Positions 11,601 to 25,813 are shown, counted from the stretch's first letter. The stretch is 64,000 nucleotides of DNA from Chaetorhynchus papuensis (GCA_013396525.1 VWYX01000715.1:36718-100717), one strand, 5' to 3'. Notes: a model not told the origin generated them from the sequence alone. Made by a program: numbers and translations.

Positions 11601-13523
11601 TTGGGCACTATCCTTAGCAGCATTTTATTAAAGGTTAGGTTGTCGGTTTGTCTGTCAGATTCCAGCTGAGACCCAAAGGACAGGAAAAGCAGATTAATAC
11701 TAAAGGTAAGAGTAACTAGAAAGTCACAGGAACTTTATAATTTATTTCAAAGGAAGTTCCTCCACTGTACCTCTTCAGGAGGAGAGAAACAAATCCTGAA
11801 TGTGTAACAGCATGACTCCAGCAGAGTTAAAGTAGATGTGATCGCTTTCTCTGGCTGAGGGGTCTGACCAACTGGATGTCTGCAAAGCAAATCTCTCACA
11901 AAGAAGACCTAAATTTTTTTCTGCAAGGCTTTAAATATATATCCAGTGAGTGAAGATTTGCCTTTCTGTGGAGAGGAAACAAAAAAACAACAACTGTGAT
12001 ATAGGTTTGCTAAAAGTAAATACAGAGATCTTGTGGAAACACCATGGAGGTTAATAGGAAGTTTTCTCAACAACAACAAAAAAAGTTTCATGCACATTAT
12101 CATGGTTTTAGGTTTGCTGATACTTGTAAGAGTCCTGAGTGGGAAATAAATAAGTGTTCATCAAAGGCAAAATACCTTTTCCTGTTTCCTCGCTTCATTC
12201 TGAAGTTAAAAATACAAGGCCATGCTCAACTAGCAAATACTTTCTGTGTTCAGAGCTGTCAATATGCATCCTTGAGAGAAACCGTCTTCCCACACTTTTA
12301 TTATTTTTCTGTTTTTTCATGACCTAAATGCTGTCACACTTCAAAATTTTATATCAGCCTTGTAAGAAATTTAAGAAGTGAGGTCACCAAAATCTGTTTA
12401 TGCATGGATAAAGCAGGTGAAATTTAGTACACTCTCCAGTGAGAGTTTCTGCTTATAACACTTTATCAGGTTTTAATTTAAATTCATGATAGTCAAGCTA
12501 TCCAACCATTCCATCATGATCAAATTTTTGCTGTTTCTTTTTTATTTTTTATTAGCCCATCTTTCCCTTTAAGGTTGATAGGGCTTTCTGCACTAAGAAT
12601 TCCTCTTAGCAGTATTACTTTGAAAGAGTTTGCTGTCTCTTTTTATTTTGCTCCTCATGTTTTCAGAAGTGGCTAATGTCAGCTAATAGGTGATGGAACT
12701 TGTTCCTTCCCTTTTCTCTTATAAAAGAGAGCTTGATGGGGCTTTTGGTGAATCATCCAATTTACTCTCTACCCCAAGACAGGATCATCCTTAGCAAATA
12801 CACTTCCAGTTTCTTTTAAAAACCTGTGATGACAAAAGCCACACAGCATTTTCAGATAGGTCATGTGAGACCTTTGCTGTTCGGTTATTACCATTAGACG
12901 ATTATGCTAAATTCTAATGTAAATCTTCTTCTTTGTAATTTAAGCTTTCTACTGCAAGCATGGATAAGAGGTTATAATTTCCTGTTTGAAGTTGCTTTTA
13001 ATAAACTATAGCTTAGGGAGTCCTTCAAGCATTGAATTAATTGATATTGTGGAATGGATTTTTTCCATGGAAAATTGACATTTTCCAATGCAAATTAGTT
13101 TAATAAATAAAATCACAGTTGGGTGAAATTATTTAATACATTACACAGTTCCTCAGCTCATAGCCTATAGGTTCATATGCTGTAGATAGATCCATTGAGA
13201 TAATTGCAACAATACTAAACCAGAATAATAACAGAAACAAAATTTGGCCTTAAGTTCATGTTATATTATATTCTATGTAAAATTCACTTTAACACCAGGT
13301 TCCAAGGTATGGGAAATATTATATTAAAAATAATCAATATTATGAGAATAAATTAAAGGAATAAATGTATTCATAACTGGGTAGTAAAAAAGGTTGAATG
13401 GGACACGAGGGATCAACAGTTTCCAGATGTCAATCCTACCTCTGAACTGGAAAAAGGGAGAGTAGGCTGGCCTTCCTAGTCCAGTGGTCTGGTTTTTTTC
13501 CATTTCCCTCCTAGTGTATTTGT
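8634..13523. other. AT-rich unique DNA, no gene seen
   Basis: Nearly 5 kb with no recognisable element. The segment 9130-9760 is purine-rich (A/G) on the + strand and could hide an old, unrecognised repeat. Small open frames show no family features. Confidence 0.55.
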
Positions 13524-13569
13524 GTTGTTACTATTGTAACGTATTTTGTTGTTGTTATTGTAATGTATT
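13524..13569. repeat. imperfect tandem duplication
   Basis: gttgttactattgtaacgt at 13524-13542 is followed by the related gttgttattgtaatgtatt at 13551-13569, a decayed two-copy duplication. Confidence 0.7.
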
Positions 13570-16500
13570 CAGTCACAACAGTTGATTCTCATTTTCTCAA
13601 GATGTGCAATACTGGGAAATAGATCTGCAATGCACATATTACTCTCACCAATTATTATTAAGTGCATTTTTGTTTATTGACTGTACATCATGCCAACATA
13701 TTTCCCCATATATAAGATAAATATTGTTAATTAAAGAGCTCCACTGGGATGCAAAATGACAATTTGAACATTCATACTATTTATTTGAAACTATTTGTTT
13801 AGCTGACAATTCATGGACTGATAATCATTGCAGATTATAGAAGCACCAGTAAAATGAATTAGAGTGGTAAGATAATAAAAGGAAGGAAGATTTAGTTTAA
13901 GATTTTTTCGCTTTTTTGTCCTTTGAGTTTTTAGGTAATTATGCATGTTTCTGACACAGTCCATGATGTGTTTACTCTTAATAATTTTACTAGAAGCAGA
14001 AGCAGGAATTCTTACAGTAGCACAATCTTAATTCATTTAAGCTTCACAATGACTCACTGACATTCACCATTATCATTTCCCAAACAGAAGTCAAACATAT
14101 ATTCAATTAAAAGGATTCTGATATTTATTATTTGAATGGCCAGTGTTACAGAAAGCTTTCCTTTAGCTTTCGTGCCGGGTGGAGTTGGTGAAGTGATCAA
14201 GGGAGAAGCTTTTGGCTTGCTCAGACTGAGTATGAAGTGTTTGGAGTGGTGGTTACCAAAAAATGGCAGCAGTGATACAAAAATAGCCCCACTGTCTAAT
14301 GTACATTCATGGGTTTATTAATATAGTATGAGGAGACAATCGGAGAAAATTGCACTGTTTAGAACACACTAGTAAGATTTGACACTTCTTTCCTTAGGCA
14401 CCCAGAAAGACTTGACTTTGGGAACTCTTGGCCACCCGTATTACCTGTGAAGTCTCCACTCGTTATTCATCAGATAAAATATGGTGAGTTCTGAAAAAAA
14501 TATCCTGTCCTTTGTATTCTGAAAACAAGTTTGTGCTGGATATTGGCACCTGTGTGAAAGACATTTTTTGGAGTCAGCTGGACAGGCAAAGGTGATTGTC
14601 TCCCTTCTTTGGCTGAGCAGCACAGCCAGCAATACCACGCCCATTTCATGGACTTCAGGTCAAAATCTGCTGGAACTTGACTCAGGTTTATTCTCTGTAA
14701 TTTGTGTGGCAGTATGAATGTGTGTGATGAAAATAGTCACAGAGGGGCTTGCAGTATGGAGTGTTCTCTGTTCCCCTTTTCAGTGCCAGGTACAACTTTT
14801 CTAAGACCACTTATTGGTAGACAGAGTGGAGTTAGTGAAGTAGAGTCTACATTTATCTCCTCATTCCTCAAAAGGAAGGTTTACATTGATTTAACTTAGC
14901 ATAGCTGGTGTTCACAGAAGAGCACGCTGACTTTCCACAGTGCTATGCATGGATTGTTTTGCACTGCCTTAAGTGTAAGTGCAGGTGCATCAATTTCGGC
15001 AGATCTGGAAAAAACAACTGGTATCAATCCCACCAAATTTCATTTATTAACTTGGAACTCATCTGGAGATTGGTTTCATAGCAGTGTAGATTAGGAAGAT
15101 TAGCTATGCCTCCTGTTGTGGGACTTTTTAAAGCTTTGCAGGTACAGGCCTATGCCTTTAACTGTGAGCTGCATATTGACAAATACTTCACTATATTTCA
15201 GGGAAAATTGACTGTACTTGCTTGGTGAACATCCCTTTCCATGAACTTTCACATCCTACTTCATGTCACTTTAGTGTTTGAATACATTTCTAAAATAAGC
15301 AGTTCCTGCTGAAGGACAGTGTGAAGCCTAAATAACTTCTGGGTTTTTTTATTGTCCAATAAGTTCTTAATACCATACCTTAATGTTGGCACTGTGCATG
15401 ACGTGTACGTCTCACACAGAGTCTGAAATGTGTTTTTTTGCTCAGTGGCCACATTATTTAAGGCAAATAACAGGTAAAAATAGCTCAGCATACTGTACTG
15501 GTCTTCTGCCAAAGATGAGGTACACATGGGTAAAATTGATACATTTCAAAAATAAATATTTAATAAATGTACAAAAATAAATATACTAAAGCAGTTAGTA
15601 AAGAAACTGAAAGCTTACTGTATTGTCATGTGTAGCCTGCAGCTTCTCTTTTAAAGTGTAAAAAACCATGTCAACATTCAATGTCATTACTGCTTTATCT
15701 ATTTGGATGATAGACAGTGAGATTACCCAGAGCCCATGCTACTGTGCACTTCCTATCTCTGATCCTACTGAAATCTACCACCCCTTAGATTTTGACCCTG
15801 TACATCAAGGCTTTTGCAAAAGTGAGTCAAAGAGTCGTATTGTTTTTGAAAATAAACAGCTTTTTATCCCGGAGTTTTGTAGTGTTATGGAGAGAAGAGA
15901 TGTTTTACACCATTACTCTTCTCTTTCTGCATCTCTTTAACAAATAGAGGGCACAAGCGCTGGAAATACATTTTTTTCCTGAAAATTGGTCCTTTCTGAG
16001 TCAGTATTTTTACTGAGAAAACCAGTCAGTAGTAAGGACAAGAAAGGTAGCATGCATTGTTCCTCTGACAACTCAGATGGGATGTGTTGTACTGCTGGAG
16101 TTACCGAAAGGGAGGACAGGGAAAGATTTTCAAGGTACAGTTTTATTTTCTGCAGGTTCATTTGTCTCCTATACTCAGTCACAGAGAAACACTGTCTTAA
16201 AGGCTGTCAGAAAATGAGATTCACATTGCCTAATTGTAGCCATATAACTGTTGTCACAGGTAGATATAATCACCATTAGATGTATCTTCAGCACACATTT
16301 CAGGATAAAATCAAATGAGACACACTCTTTCTCTACAGTGTCATTAGAAAGACTCAAAAACTAATGGATTACCTAAGTAAGTGGCTACTGTGAACTGAAT
16401 TCCACTGTAAGAGGACAAAACAAGCAAAGAAAACTAACTCACTGAGATTTCCAACCACATAAAATAGTACTGAGCACCATATATTTCAAACTTAAACAAC

Positions 16501-17586
16501 AATTTAATAATAGAATTAATTCTGTTTCAAAAGCAGAAACAGGAGTTATTCCAAGAATATTGTTCTTTGGTACACTTTTGTAACTCATTCTTTTCTTGGT
16601 ATCTAGCATGAAACTTATCCACTACACTATAGGAAAAAACCCCTTGCACTTAAAATCAGTTTGCTGCCTCTGTGGAAAATTCCCCCCCACACACTACATA
16701 TATTGTTTATAAATGGATAGGAACAGAATAGCTCTTTTTTTCTTGTATTTTTTTGTAAAATATTTGACATTGGATTATTGTATTTCTCGTATTTAAACTT
16801 GTAGCTGGAGGAGAGCATGGTGTCAGGTTGTTCTGTCTATTTTTAATTCTGGTATAAATGTGTCTTTAATTCATCCTTGTGCTATAAACATTTATGACAG
16901 GTAAATATATTTCAGAATCCATTAATTGCTGTACCTGGAGAGCTTCCACTGGCTTCTAAACAATTTTATGTTCAGTTTAATTGCTAACTGTAACAGCTTA
17001 ATTACTTTAATTTCAAGAAACAATATATGACAAGAAGTGTGGTTTATATAAATCCTCTCTGTGCTTTTTAATATGCTGATTGTAGGCCTTGTTAGGATGT
17101 TCAGTTTAGCAGAACATACTTTTTTTTTGCATTTTTCTCTCTGAAGTCCTTGTAGAGACAAGTTCTACTAGATTGTCTAAAACAAATATTTTAAAATTGC
17201 TAACATATATAGCAGCTTATACCACATGAAATCACATAAATCTTGGGTTTTGAAAGATTCGGTATAATATAGGAAGACAAGGTACAATAATGGCTGTGGC
17301 AGAATAGTATTCCACAGTGTAGGAGGCTTTCAGGTTGTGACAGCTTCACTTTTAGTGTTGTAGCTGGAAAGAAATTCATTTCTAGAAAACAAACAGATCT
17401 TTAATATCCAAGTACTCGAAAAACAATCTAATTACTTTCTCACAAGTAATTGCAACATGTGAGGCTCGATTTTCTGTCCCAGGTTAATCTGACACTCTGT
17501 ATGCACAGTACCTTCTGCCCAGAAGTGACAAAATTTTTTTCCCTATGTTCCACCAGTATAAAAATACCAGATCAGATCAAACTTCA
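13570..17586. other. AT-rich unique DNA, no gene seen
   Basis: No recognisable repeat or exon. The open frames of up to 97 codons near 15.3-16.3 kb occur on both strands of the same DNA, lack splice or promoter context and match no family I know. Confidence 0.55.
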
Positions 17587-17699
17587 GTGACTCTGAGCTA
17601 CCTGATCTAGTAAAAGTTGTTCCTGCCCACAGCAGGGGGTAAGAACAAAATGATCTGTAAAAGTCCCTTCCAACCCAATGCATATGATGATTCTATGCC
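17587..17699 (+). mobile_element. CR1 LINE 3' stub
   Basis: Only the last 113 bp of a sense CR1: 'ctctgagctacctgatctag', then 'gttcctgcccacagcaggggg', 'aagtcccttccaaccca' and 'gatgattctatg'. It is 5'-truncated, as most CR1 copies are. Confidence 0.9.
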
Positions 17700-20600
17700 T
17701 TGAAGAATCAATGCTCGCCCATAACTGACTGCAGGGTGATGGCAGGAGGGGGTTAACCTTGCTGGGCACTGCAGGGCAGGCGGGTGCCATGGGTACCCCA
17801 CAGACTCTGCAAAACATTACAAGGCACAACAAGCCACTGTCTTTTTTTCTCACTTCTAATCAACTGGGTCCAGTTACGTGCATTTGAGCAGCATCTGCAA
17901 AAGCCCCTCGGGTCCCCCAGGCTTTGCAACATCATCTTAGCTTCAGGAAGATGATGCAGACTAAGAGAATGAGAAACCTAAAAAAGCTCCTGAAAGTCTG
18001 GTGCTCAAGAAACCTGCAAGCTAAGTGGATATCAACAGGTAAAAGGAACAAATTATAGGAACATCTGAGCTCTTAGTGCTTGTTATTTTCACTGTTTCAG
18101 AGCATCGTGTAATTCTTTCTGCTGCCCACTAGAGCAATTACTGAGAAGAGATACAGGTCATACATTTTGCTTGACCTGAGGGAATTCAAGCAAATCCTTT
18201 GGGATCATCCTGCAGCTGCAAGGCTAGGCAAGTAGAAGGTGTCTTCCATGCAGCCTGTTGGAGTTGCAACAGAATACGTGGGGTTAACAAGATTATGGAG
18301 GCTAGAAGGGAAGCAAGCAAAAAGAAGCCTGGTAATGAGGTTTGTGGGTATTGAGGTCAGCTCAGAGTTCTGCTTTATGCTCTGTAGTTTCTTTTGTGTT
18401 GAAAACCCTGTAAAGCCCAAATCAAAATTAGTCCTAGGGCCAGACTTACTCATCTCCCTTTCCAGAGACATGTCCTGAATCACTGCGCTGGTCACAGCCA
18501 CTTGCTCACTGCCCTCTGGGGCCAGATGTCAGCTAGTCCCTCTCTCACAGCAGCAAGAATTACAAGGTTTAATTGCTAAGGTAAAAGGGAATTGATGTGA
18601 GTCCCAACACGTCTCATCTCTAGCTCTCATCATTTTCTTGTGGACAGATAGAGAAGGTCCTCCTTGTGCTAAACAAAATGCATTAAATCATAGAAGATGC
18701 CATTGAGATTGGATGGCATAAATCATTCCTGGAGATGAGTGAGGAACTGCTTTGAAAGATTAATATACCTGGTATCTTATCCATAATCTGCGAAGTTAAA
18801 AATGAAAGATGCTTCTTTTTCATCCTCTTGTTCTTTCTTGTACTATTTGCTTATTTATGTAATGCTTCTCCTATTTCCACTCCACAAATTTTCACGTCAA
18901 ATGTAAGCCTGTTTATTCTTGCTAAAACAAATATTTTACCATACATTAAAAGTCTTAGAGGTTGGAGTGGTTTGGACTTCATGAAATTAAAATGTACTGA
19001 GAAGCATGACATTTACAATAAAAATAATTATTTTAATATATTTTTCCGCATATAATGTAAAACAGGCTTCTTTCCTATGGGGATAATAAAAGCAGATTTT
19101 TTAATTAAAATTTTTTCTTGTTTCTCTTTCAGTGAAAATGGTCCATTGTAAATGAATAAATACAAATATGCTTTTCCCCATGTACTGGTTGTGCATATAT
19201 TTAGTTAATACTTTACATTTTCAGGCAAGTTTACCTAAGAATCTCACAAAATTAATTGTTGAAGTAAATTTTTTCATAGCTTTTTCTCCATTTTTTAACC
19301 TTGCGTTCCCATTTTGACTTGACATCCCCACTTTTTGTCATGTAAGTTTTACATAAAGACATTCTTTTTACAGCAAAGGGTCACTGAAGTGCACAGGTGC
19401 CTTTAAACTCTCTGTCATGATGTCTTTAAGAACAAGTTCAGCAAACATCTGTTGAGTACTGGTCCTGCCATAGTACTAAAGGAATAATCATATAATCTCT
19501 TGAGGCAGCTTCCAGGCAATGAGCCTATTTTATATGTGATTAGGAGCGCTCTATGAATGAATTGTGTCAAAACTGTCAACACCAGCTGAATTATATCGTA
19601 ATATGAATATAATGTGTGTAAGGAGAATTTAGATAATGGATTAAAAAAAATATGTCTGGATCTTTTTTTTTCTCTTTAGAAAGGAATCCTGCAATTGTGC
19701 TGCCAGGGAAACTCCTTCCAAGGGTTTAGGGAATTCTGCAGTTTGTAAGCATCTGATGGTGGTCATGCTTGCCCCATCTGTCTCTGATTTCTAAGGGTAA
19801 AACGAATGTTCAGAAATAATTCATTTGTTTCTCTGTGTTATACATGTTGTGTTAAGGTGGTTCATTTAGAGCAAGACATTTTCAGGGTAGATTTCGTGAA
19901 AAGTACTTCTAAATATTTTGCGGCAGTTATTTATAATTTTGACAATGAGTATTTCTTTCACGTTGTTTGCGTATCTCTGTGCTCTGCTGTCAGTGGTAAA
20001 TAGTTAGACCCCATCAGTCAATCAACTGGCACCAACTGGCACATGGCTGTAACAAGGGTCTTGTGCAAAAAGATTATTAATATTGCAGTAATACTTTTTC
20101 CATCTATAAATCTTAACACATGACTGCAAGACAACATCTGCAGTTTGTATATAGAGAAAACAAAGCTTAGAGTGAAGTAATTTGCTTAAAGTCACCAAGT
20201 AGCCTTGTGGCAGAATTGGAAATAGGACCAGATTTCCCAAAGCTCCACTTCAATATCTGACTTACTCAGCTATGCTCCTTTCCTTGATTTCCCCTCCTGT
20301 CCCTGTCTTCACTCCTGCCTCACCCCATTTCTTTTTCAGATATGCAATTACCACTTTCTTAGATTTACACCAAAAAAACTAGGCAATAACACAAGAATTG
20401 GCCTTCTGCTTCACTTTTCCCCAAAGAAATAAGCTAGTATTAAAGCAAAGAGCATGTAAAAGAAGAAGAAATAAACACTGTACTGGTACATATATTTCAG
20501 TGATATGTTAAAATATCTTGAATTAATTTGCAACTATATCTTCTTTGCTAGATACGACTGTCCATAAGTGCCTGAAAATAAAATAATTTTCTTAAAGTTT

Positions 20601-22506
20601 TTAGAGTTGCATATTTCTTTCTTGTGCTCTAAAATGTTCTTTAGTTAATATGGGTGGAAAAATGAATCAGAATGATAGACAGATTTCTACTAGAAAATTA
20701 GATATTTAGACTGCCCAAATTGTTATCCATGTACAAATGCTATAGTAAAAACCTTGCTTTTGACGATATTATAGACTGCAGTCCTTCTGCTTATCTTCAG
20801 CAGAAAAATATAATTTCAAGGCACATCTATCCTTTTGTAAATGTTACTTCTGATTGAAATTTTTTTATTATCTGGTGTGGGATGGAAAATGATAATTTTA
20901 TTTTAAGTCCTTGTTCAATTTATACAGAAGGATTCTGTCAAGCCTGATAAATGTTTCTTTATTTTAATTTCTTAAAAGAAAATATGGCCGTATATTTAGT
21001 TTCCTTTCTGTGGGATTTCCTTTGTTTTCTTTGCCTAAGACTTATAGAAGATCAATCATGTCAATAGATTTTAACATATGTGGGATATTGAGAAAAATTG
21101 TTGAAATGTATTTTCATTTCATCCGAAAGCAATAATGAGCTTTTGGTGTACCTTTTTCAAAAGCCTTTTAATGTTTTTTTATTGTGACATTCTTTTTTTA
21201 ATGATTTTTTCCCTGTTATATACCGTGAGATTACACAATTTCAATTAATTAACACTGTTTTACGAAATGAAAATTAATGAAAATTAAGTATAAAGCAGGT
21301 ACCTCTATTTTTCAAAATAAATTAAGGGATATACCCCAGAAAATCATAAAACTCTCATTCTAGTGCAGAATGTCTAGATTTTTCTTATATGTAATACTCA
21401 GAACCACGTGTTCTCCTACCCACTGATTGGAAGAGATTGCTCTTCTCCCATTTGTGTGTGAGCAGGCAGTACATTTAGGAAAACCAGTTAAAACAGACTT
21501 GAGTTGCATGACTTCAAGAGAAACTCTGTCAGTGAGGTCAGCCTAAGAGGTGGAATACTCACTGGATGAAAGCGAAGGAATGCCTTGCTTTCATCTGGCG
21601 CCTGAATGTCTTAAACTTGGGCTAGGCCAAGCCCTTGAAAAATATATGAAATGGGATGAATAAGTGCCTTTGAGATCCCATGCTTTTGAGAAGTGCATGA
21701 GGAGAGTGAAACTCTTTTGTGGCCCAAGTTAGAAGATTCTGGCTTTGAACTGCCAAATCAGAATGGTTAAATGGGATCAGTAAGGACAAGAACCGGAATG
21801 GCAAATCTTTCAGCATATGTGAACTGCTGTTCTTCCAGCAGAGCACTACAATGTGTACACACACATGCACAGCTTTGAGTCTCTGTAAGTGGCAGTCACA
21901 AGGTTAGTGGATTAATAATACAATTGAAAAGAAAATAAAGTTTAGATTCCTGAAAATGCAAATCAGGATCCCTCACCCTCAAGAAACACAAAACCAGACA
22001 GATACAGTTCAGCTGTATTGTTGCTGCAGTTAACATGGACAATTATGTGTTACTCTTCTAGCCTTATATGCAAAAATAAAATTGCTGTGGAGCTTCAGTG
22101 ATTCTTTCAGTCTTCATTAGTTGGCACAGCATGGAGCTAGGTGAAAACCAGGCTGCCTTGTTACTTGACTAATACTGCTTTGCAATAAGGAAACCTGCTA
22201 AAGGAGCTGGATGTAATGGCTCTCCTCTCCCTTCTCACAATTTCACCCTTGGCCAGAGGAAAGATGCAAGCCCTTCATTTACTACCAACAACACTTGGAG
22301 TGGTCTAGAAAAAAACTTCTTGGACATTCTTCAGCAGTGTGTACATTTCCATAGATTCCATAGTTCTTACTCAGCAATATAGGGTATATTTTCAGGATAG
22401 TCAAACTGGATGCTTGTTTTGGTTAGACCTCCAAAAATACCACCTGCTCTAAGGATTTTACATGTTATCATATCCAAAGCCGCACTGTTGGAATATGCAA
22501 CAGCTG
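17700..22506. other. mostly AT-rich unique DNA, no gene seen
   Basis: 17700-18560 is moderately GC-richer but not recognisable. Polypyrimidine-AG sequences at 19113-19132 and 19662-19679 resemble splice acceptors, but the open segments after them are very short and unlike any known protein. Nothing else found. Confidence 0.5.
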
Positions 22507-22752
22507 AGATTGGAAAGCACCTAGCTTCCTCTAGTCTGACCCTTCTGCTGAAAATAGGATCAGCTAAAACATGCTGCCCAGTACTGTGTTCAGTTGAATC
22601 TTGAATAATGCCAAGTATAAAGAATCCACAAATTCCCTGGCCAACCTGTGCCAACAACCCATAAATAAGAAAGATGTTTTCTCTCATGTTTACAGAAAAT
22701 TTCCTGTAATGCAGTGTTGCATTGTTTCTTTTCCTGTTTGTGGACAGCACTG
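22507..22752 (-). mobile_element. old CR1 LINE 3' part, antisense
   Basis: Diverged antisense CR1. Landmarks are 'tcctctagtctgacccttctgctg', 'catgctgcccagtactgtgttcag', 'ttccctggccaacctgtgccaac', 'tttctctcatgtttacag' and 'cctgtttgtggacagcactga'. A 127-codon open frame covering it on the minus strand is a chance frame through the decayed element and its flank. Confidence 0.85.
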
Positions 22753-23574
22753 ATCATGATTATTATCTTAAATAAATTTTCTATTCCGATATTAATAGCA
22801 AGAGAGAAAAATGCAGAGAGAAACTCAAAGACCTAAACCATGACGAGTGAAACAGTTGCTCTTCTATCTAGCTCAACTTACTCCTGTCATTTGTACAGAC
22901 ATGACAGGGAGCAAACTCATTCTGTTTAAGCAGAAAGGTTCTACTCTGAAAAGTGGGAGTTTTTAAAGAGAGCACGACAATTTTTTTTATCAAAATGAAA
23001 AACTTTTCAAAATATATTGTTGCATATTAAAACTTTATTCCTTCAAGCACTTTACTAAAAATGTCAGCTTCTTCCTAGCACAGAGAAGTAGAATTTTCTG
23101 GAGATTATTTTTCTGCATTTTTAGATACCTTCATACTTTTTTCTGTCATTTGCCTAAGATGTATACTTTAAACTCATCATTGTTTTCCACCTACAATAAG
23201 TATTTTTTGGTAATATTTTTATCTAATTTCATTTTCAGCTTCACTTTTCACAATTTATGAGACTTTTAGAGGTGCCTTACTAAATGTGCTTGGCATGATT
23301 TGCATAGGAGAGTATCCTCTAGTTTTGACAACATTTTTTTACCTCTTCCTTTTTCTTTTTACCTTTTCATTTAAGTGGAGCATCTTTCTACAAAATCCCA
23401 GGTACAGATTCTTCCAGAATTCCACATAATGCTGTAAAATTATAATGGGATTGTGTGAAGAGTTGAAGAATTCAGTTGCATGTCTCAAGAAGGAAGTTCC
23501 TATAAGATAAGCCATCGTAACAGGAACTTGAGATAAGTATAGATGGCAAAACAAGAAGGCATTAATTCCAGGCC
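22753..23574. other. AT-rich unique DNA, no gene seen
   Basis: Nothing recognisable. Confidence 0.55.
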
Positions 23575-24084
23575 TGATGAAGGTAAGGATTTGAAATTAG
23601 CACGTTGGACAAAATTCCACTGTGCAGACTGAGGGAACTTAAAATAAGACTTATCCAGACAAAAAATTCTCACAGTGGCAAACTGTGGGAAAGGATACAC
23701 ATGCCAGTCCAAGTTGTGGGAATAGCATCTGCGTCTCATGGATATCTGGGACTTGGACTGTATGGAAGTGGTGCATCCAGAAGAACAACACTGGGACCCC
23801 CACCACCAAAGACCAGGGTGAAAAAGGACCAGTGGGATGCTGCAGGGATCCATGTGGTTGTGATATCTTTGTACTTAATCTCTCTCTTCCTCACACTCTT
23901 TCTCTTCTCCCATCACCCCTCTCCTCGTATTTCTGTCTCTCTACTTCACATTTACAGTTAAATAAAATCTGTACTGTTGACTCTGGTGTACGGTCTTGTT
24001 TGCACCTTAATTCAGACAGAGGGACCTCTTGTAATTGGAACATACCATGCTGTCTTGAAAGCCCCTTCATATATGGCTTCATCA
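23575..24084 (+). mobile_element. endogenous retrovirus LTR (solo)
   Basis: A 510-bp LTR-like unit starting TGATGAAG (23575-23582) and ending CTTCATCA (24077-24084), an 8-bp inverted terminal repeat with the TG..CA ends typical of LTRs. Inside are a GC-richer U3-like half ('ctgggacttggactg', 'gtgcatccagaagaac'), a C/T-rich tract (about 23878-23946), a poly(A) signal AATAAA at 23961-23966 and a roughly 118-bp R/U5-like end. This order is that of avian ERVL-type LTRs. No target-site duplication is visible and no internal retroviral genes flank it, so it is a solo LTR. Ends are inferred from the inverted repeat. Confidence 0.75.
23961..23966 (+). promoter_or_regulatory. LTR poly(A) signal
   Basis: AATAAA lies after the C/T-rich tract and about 118 bp before the LTR end, where a retroviral poly(A) signal is expected. 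Confidence 0.6.
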
Positions 24085-25641
24085 TTCACAATCTTTAATT
24101 AGATTTCACTACATAAGCATTTGATGTGCAGCATTTTTGAGCACCACAGAAAAGAAAATGCAATATGTAAACATAACTTTCAATTCTCATACTCAAGGTT
24201 ATTAGTAAAATATTTTCTCGTCTCTCCAACATAAAACATGATGTTTCTGCATCACCCCTTATAGTCTACAGTCTTAGATAACAAGAAATTTTGGCAACAA
24301 TCCAGGAAAGATGGTTAACTTTGCCAAGCCATTGGAAAATCTGAAGAAATTATTGCTCATCTCTTCATGTGGGAAGTTTTCGAGGTTATGTGTAAAACGT
24401 GGAAGGCAAACCTTGATGCATGTCTTTTATCAACCAGCTTCCATGAAAATCATAAAACTGAAACTTCTAATGTTTAAAAAGACTTATAACCCTCATTGTC
24501 AGAACTTAGAGGCAAAGGCGCTGACTTTTATTAGCCTGTACTTTAATATAACCATTATTTTCTGCAGTTTAGCACACATATTACTAAATGCAGAGCTTAT
24601 AATATTATACAGTACTGATTTGCAGAAATTGCTTTTCTGTCACTGAAATGTGCTTTCATTAGGTATCTGAAGGATAAAAGCAGTTTGCCTTTAATCTATA
24701 GTGGTACTGTCTTTACACAACTAAATGACATTGGGGAGGTCATATTTTCACTTTCAGGAAAATAAATCTTTAATTCAACACTCTGCATGAGAACTTTGCC
24801 ACTGAATCAAAGGGAGTTATAATTTCACCTTCATTTTTAACTTCCTCTTACCTCAGGTAACCACTCTGTCTTGAGGTTTTTGCCTGAATCTGGCTTTTAA
24901 TGGCTGGATTAAAAGTCAAAACAGAACTTTTGCAGTCTCTGATAAAAAGCAGACAATAAATTTAAGGTAATAATTTTAAATAAATAAATAAATGAACAAC
25001 AATGACTGCTGCAGCTGATTCTACAAAGTGAAAAAGATATCTTTGAGAAGAAAACCAGTAAATTTAATTCTGGCTTGCCTGGAATACGCTTTCATACTTT
25101 TGTCAGTACTTATGATTAGGCATATACAGTGAGCATACTCTTACAGGTGATTGAGAAGATGAAGGAGAAATAAAGTTAATTAGTTAGGGTTGAATAATCT
25201 ATAAGAAATGAAAAGGTGAATGTTCTAATTTTTTATAGTTATCATAACACGTCATCTTTGGCATTAAGGTTGTGTTAGCCAAAATCTTTTGACAAAATAT
25301 TAATCTTCTCTATACTCATCTCATATACTCCTTGAAATTAAGATGACAGAATTATTCATTGCTTCTTATTCTGGAATGCTGCATGTTGCTTCTAGGACGG
25401 TTAAGCACCTACTCAAGATAAGACAGAGGGATAATATATTTCAGTGGTATATGAAGATGTATCGGCATTAGATTTGAAATAGGCATGCTGCTTTAAGAAA
25501 GGTGTATTTACATGACTTTGTGATACAATTTAATTTGCCTCCTGCAACAAAAATTATAAGGAAGTGATCTGACTTGAAAAAACTCGTTTTCTTTTTTGGA
25601 AAAATTAATATTAAAAATACTGTCAATAAAGAAAACACTTT
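24085..25641. other. AT-rich unique DNA, no gene seen
   Basis: No recognisable element except a short (AAAT)n microsatellite at 24978-24993. The 111-codon open frame at 24311-24646 has no family resemblance. Confidence 0.55.
24978..24993. repeat. (AAAT)4 microsatellite
   Basis: Four perfect AAAT units. Confidence 0.9.
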
Positions 25642-25765
25642 TGTATTGGTTTGACCCTGACTGAAGGAGAGGTACCCACAAAAGCTGCTCTATCATTGTC
25701 CTCCTCTTCTGGGCAGGGGAGAGAAAATATAACTAAAAGCCCATGGGTTTTTAGGTCGAGTTAAG

Positions 25766-25813
25766 GGCAGGGAGAGATCATTCACCAGTGGCAGGGAGAG
25801 GTCACTCACCAGT
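25766..25813. repeat. 24-bp tandem duplication inside LTR
   Basis: Two adjacent 24-bp copies (25766-25789 and 25790-25813), both ggcagggaga-rtca-ytcaccagt, differ at two positions. Other copies of this LTR, as I recall them, carry the segment once. Confidence 0.85.

Noticed and set aside
15261..16357. Cluster of overlapping 60-97-codon frames
   Set aside because: Frames on both strands, no family resemblance and ordinary AT-rich composition.
19113..19755. Two splice-acceptor-like sites followed by short segments
   Set aside because: The downstream segments are too short or stop at once. Such acceptors are common by chance in T-rich DNA.
22367..22750. 127-codon minus-strand open frame
   Set aside because: Most of it lies in a decayed antisense CR1 and the rest in flanking AT-rich DNA. 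No independent protein family is visible.
23605..24098. Overlapping 118- and 137-codon plus-strand frames
   Set aside because: They fall inside an LTR, whose C/T-rich tract and low stop density create chance frames.
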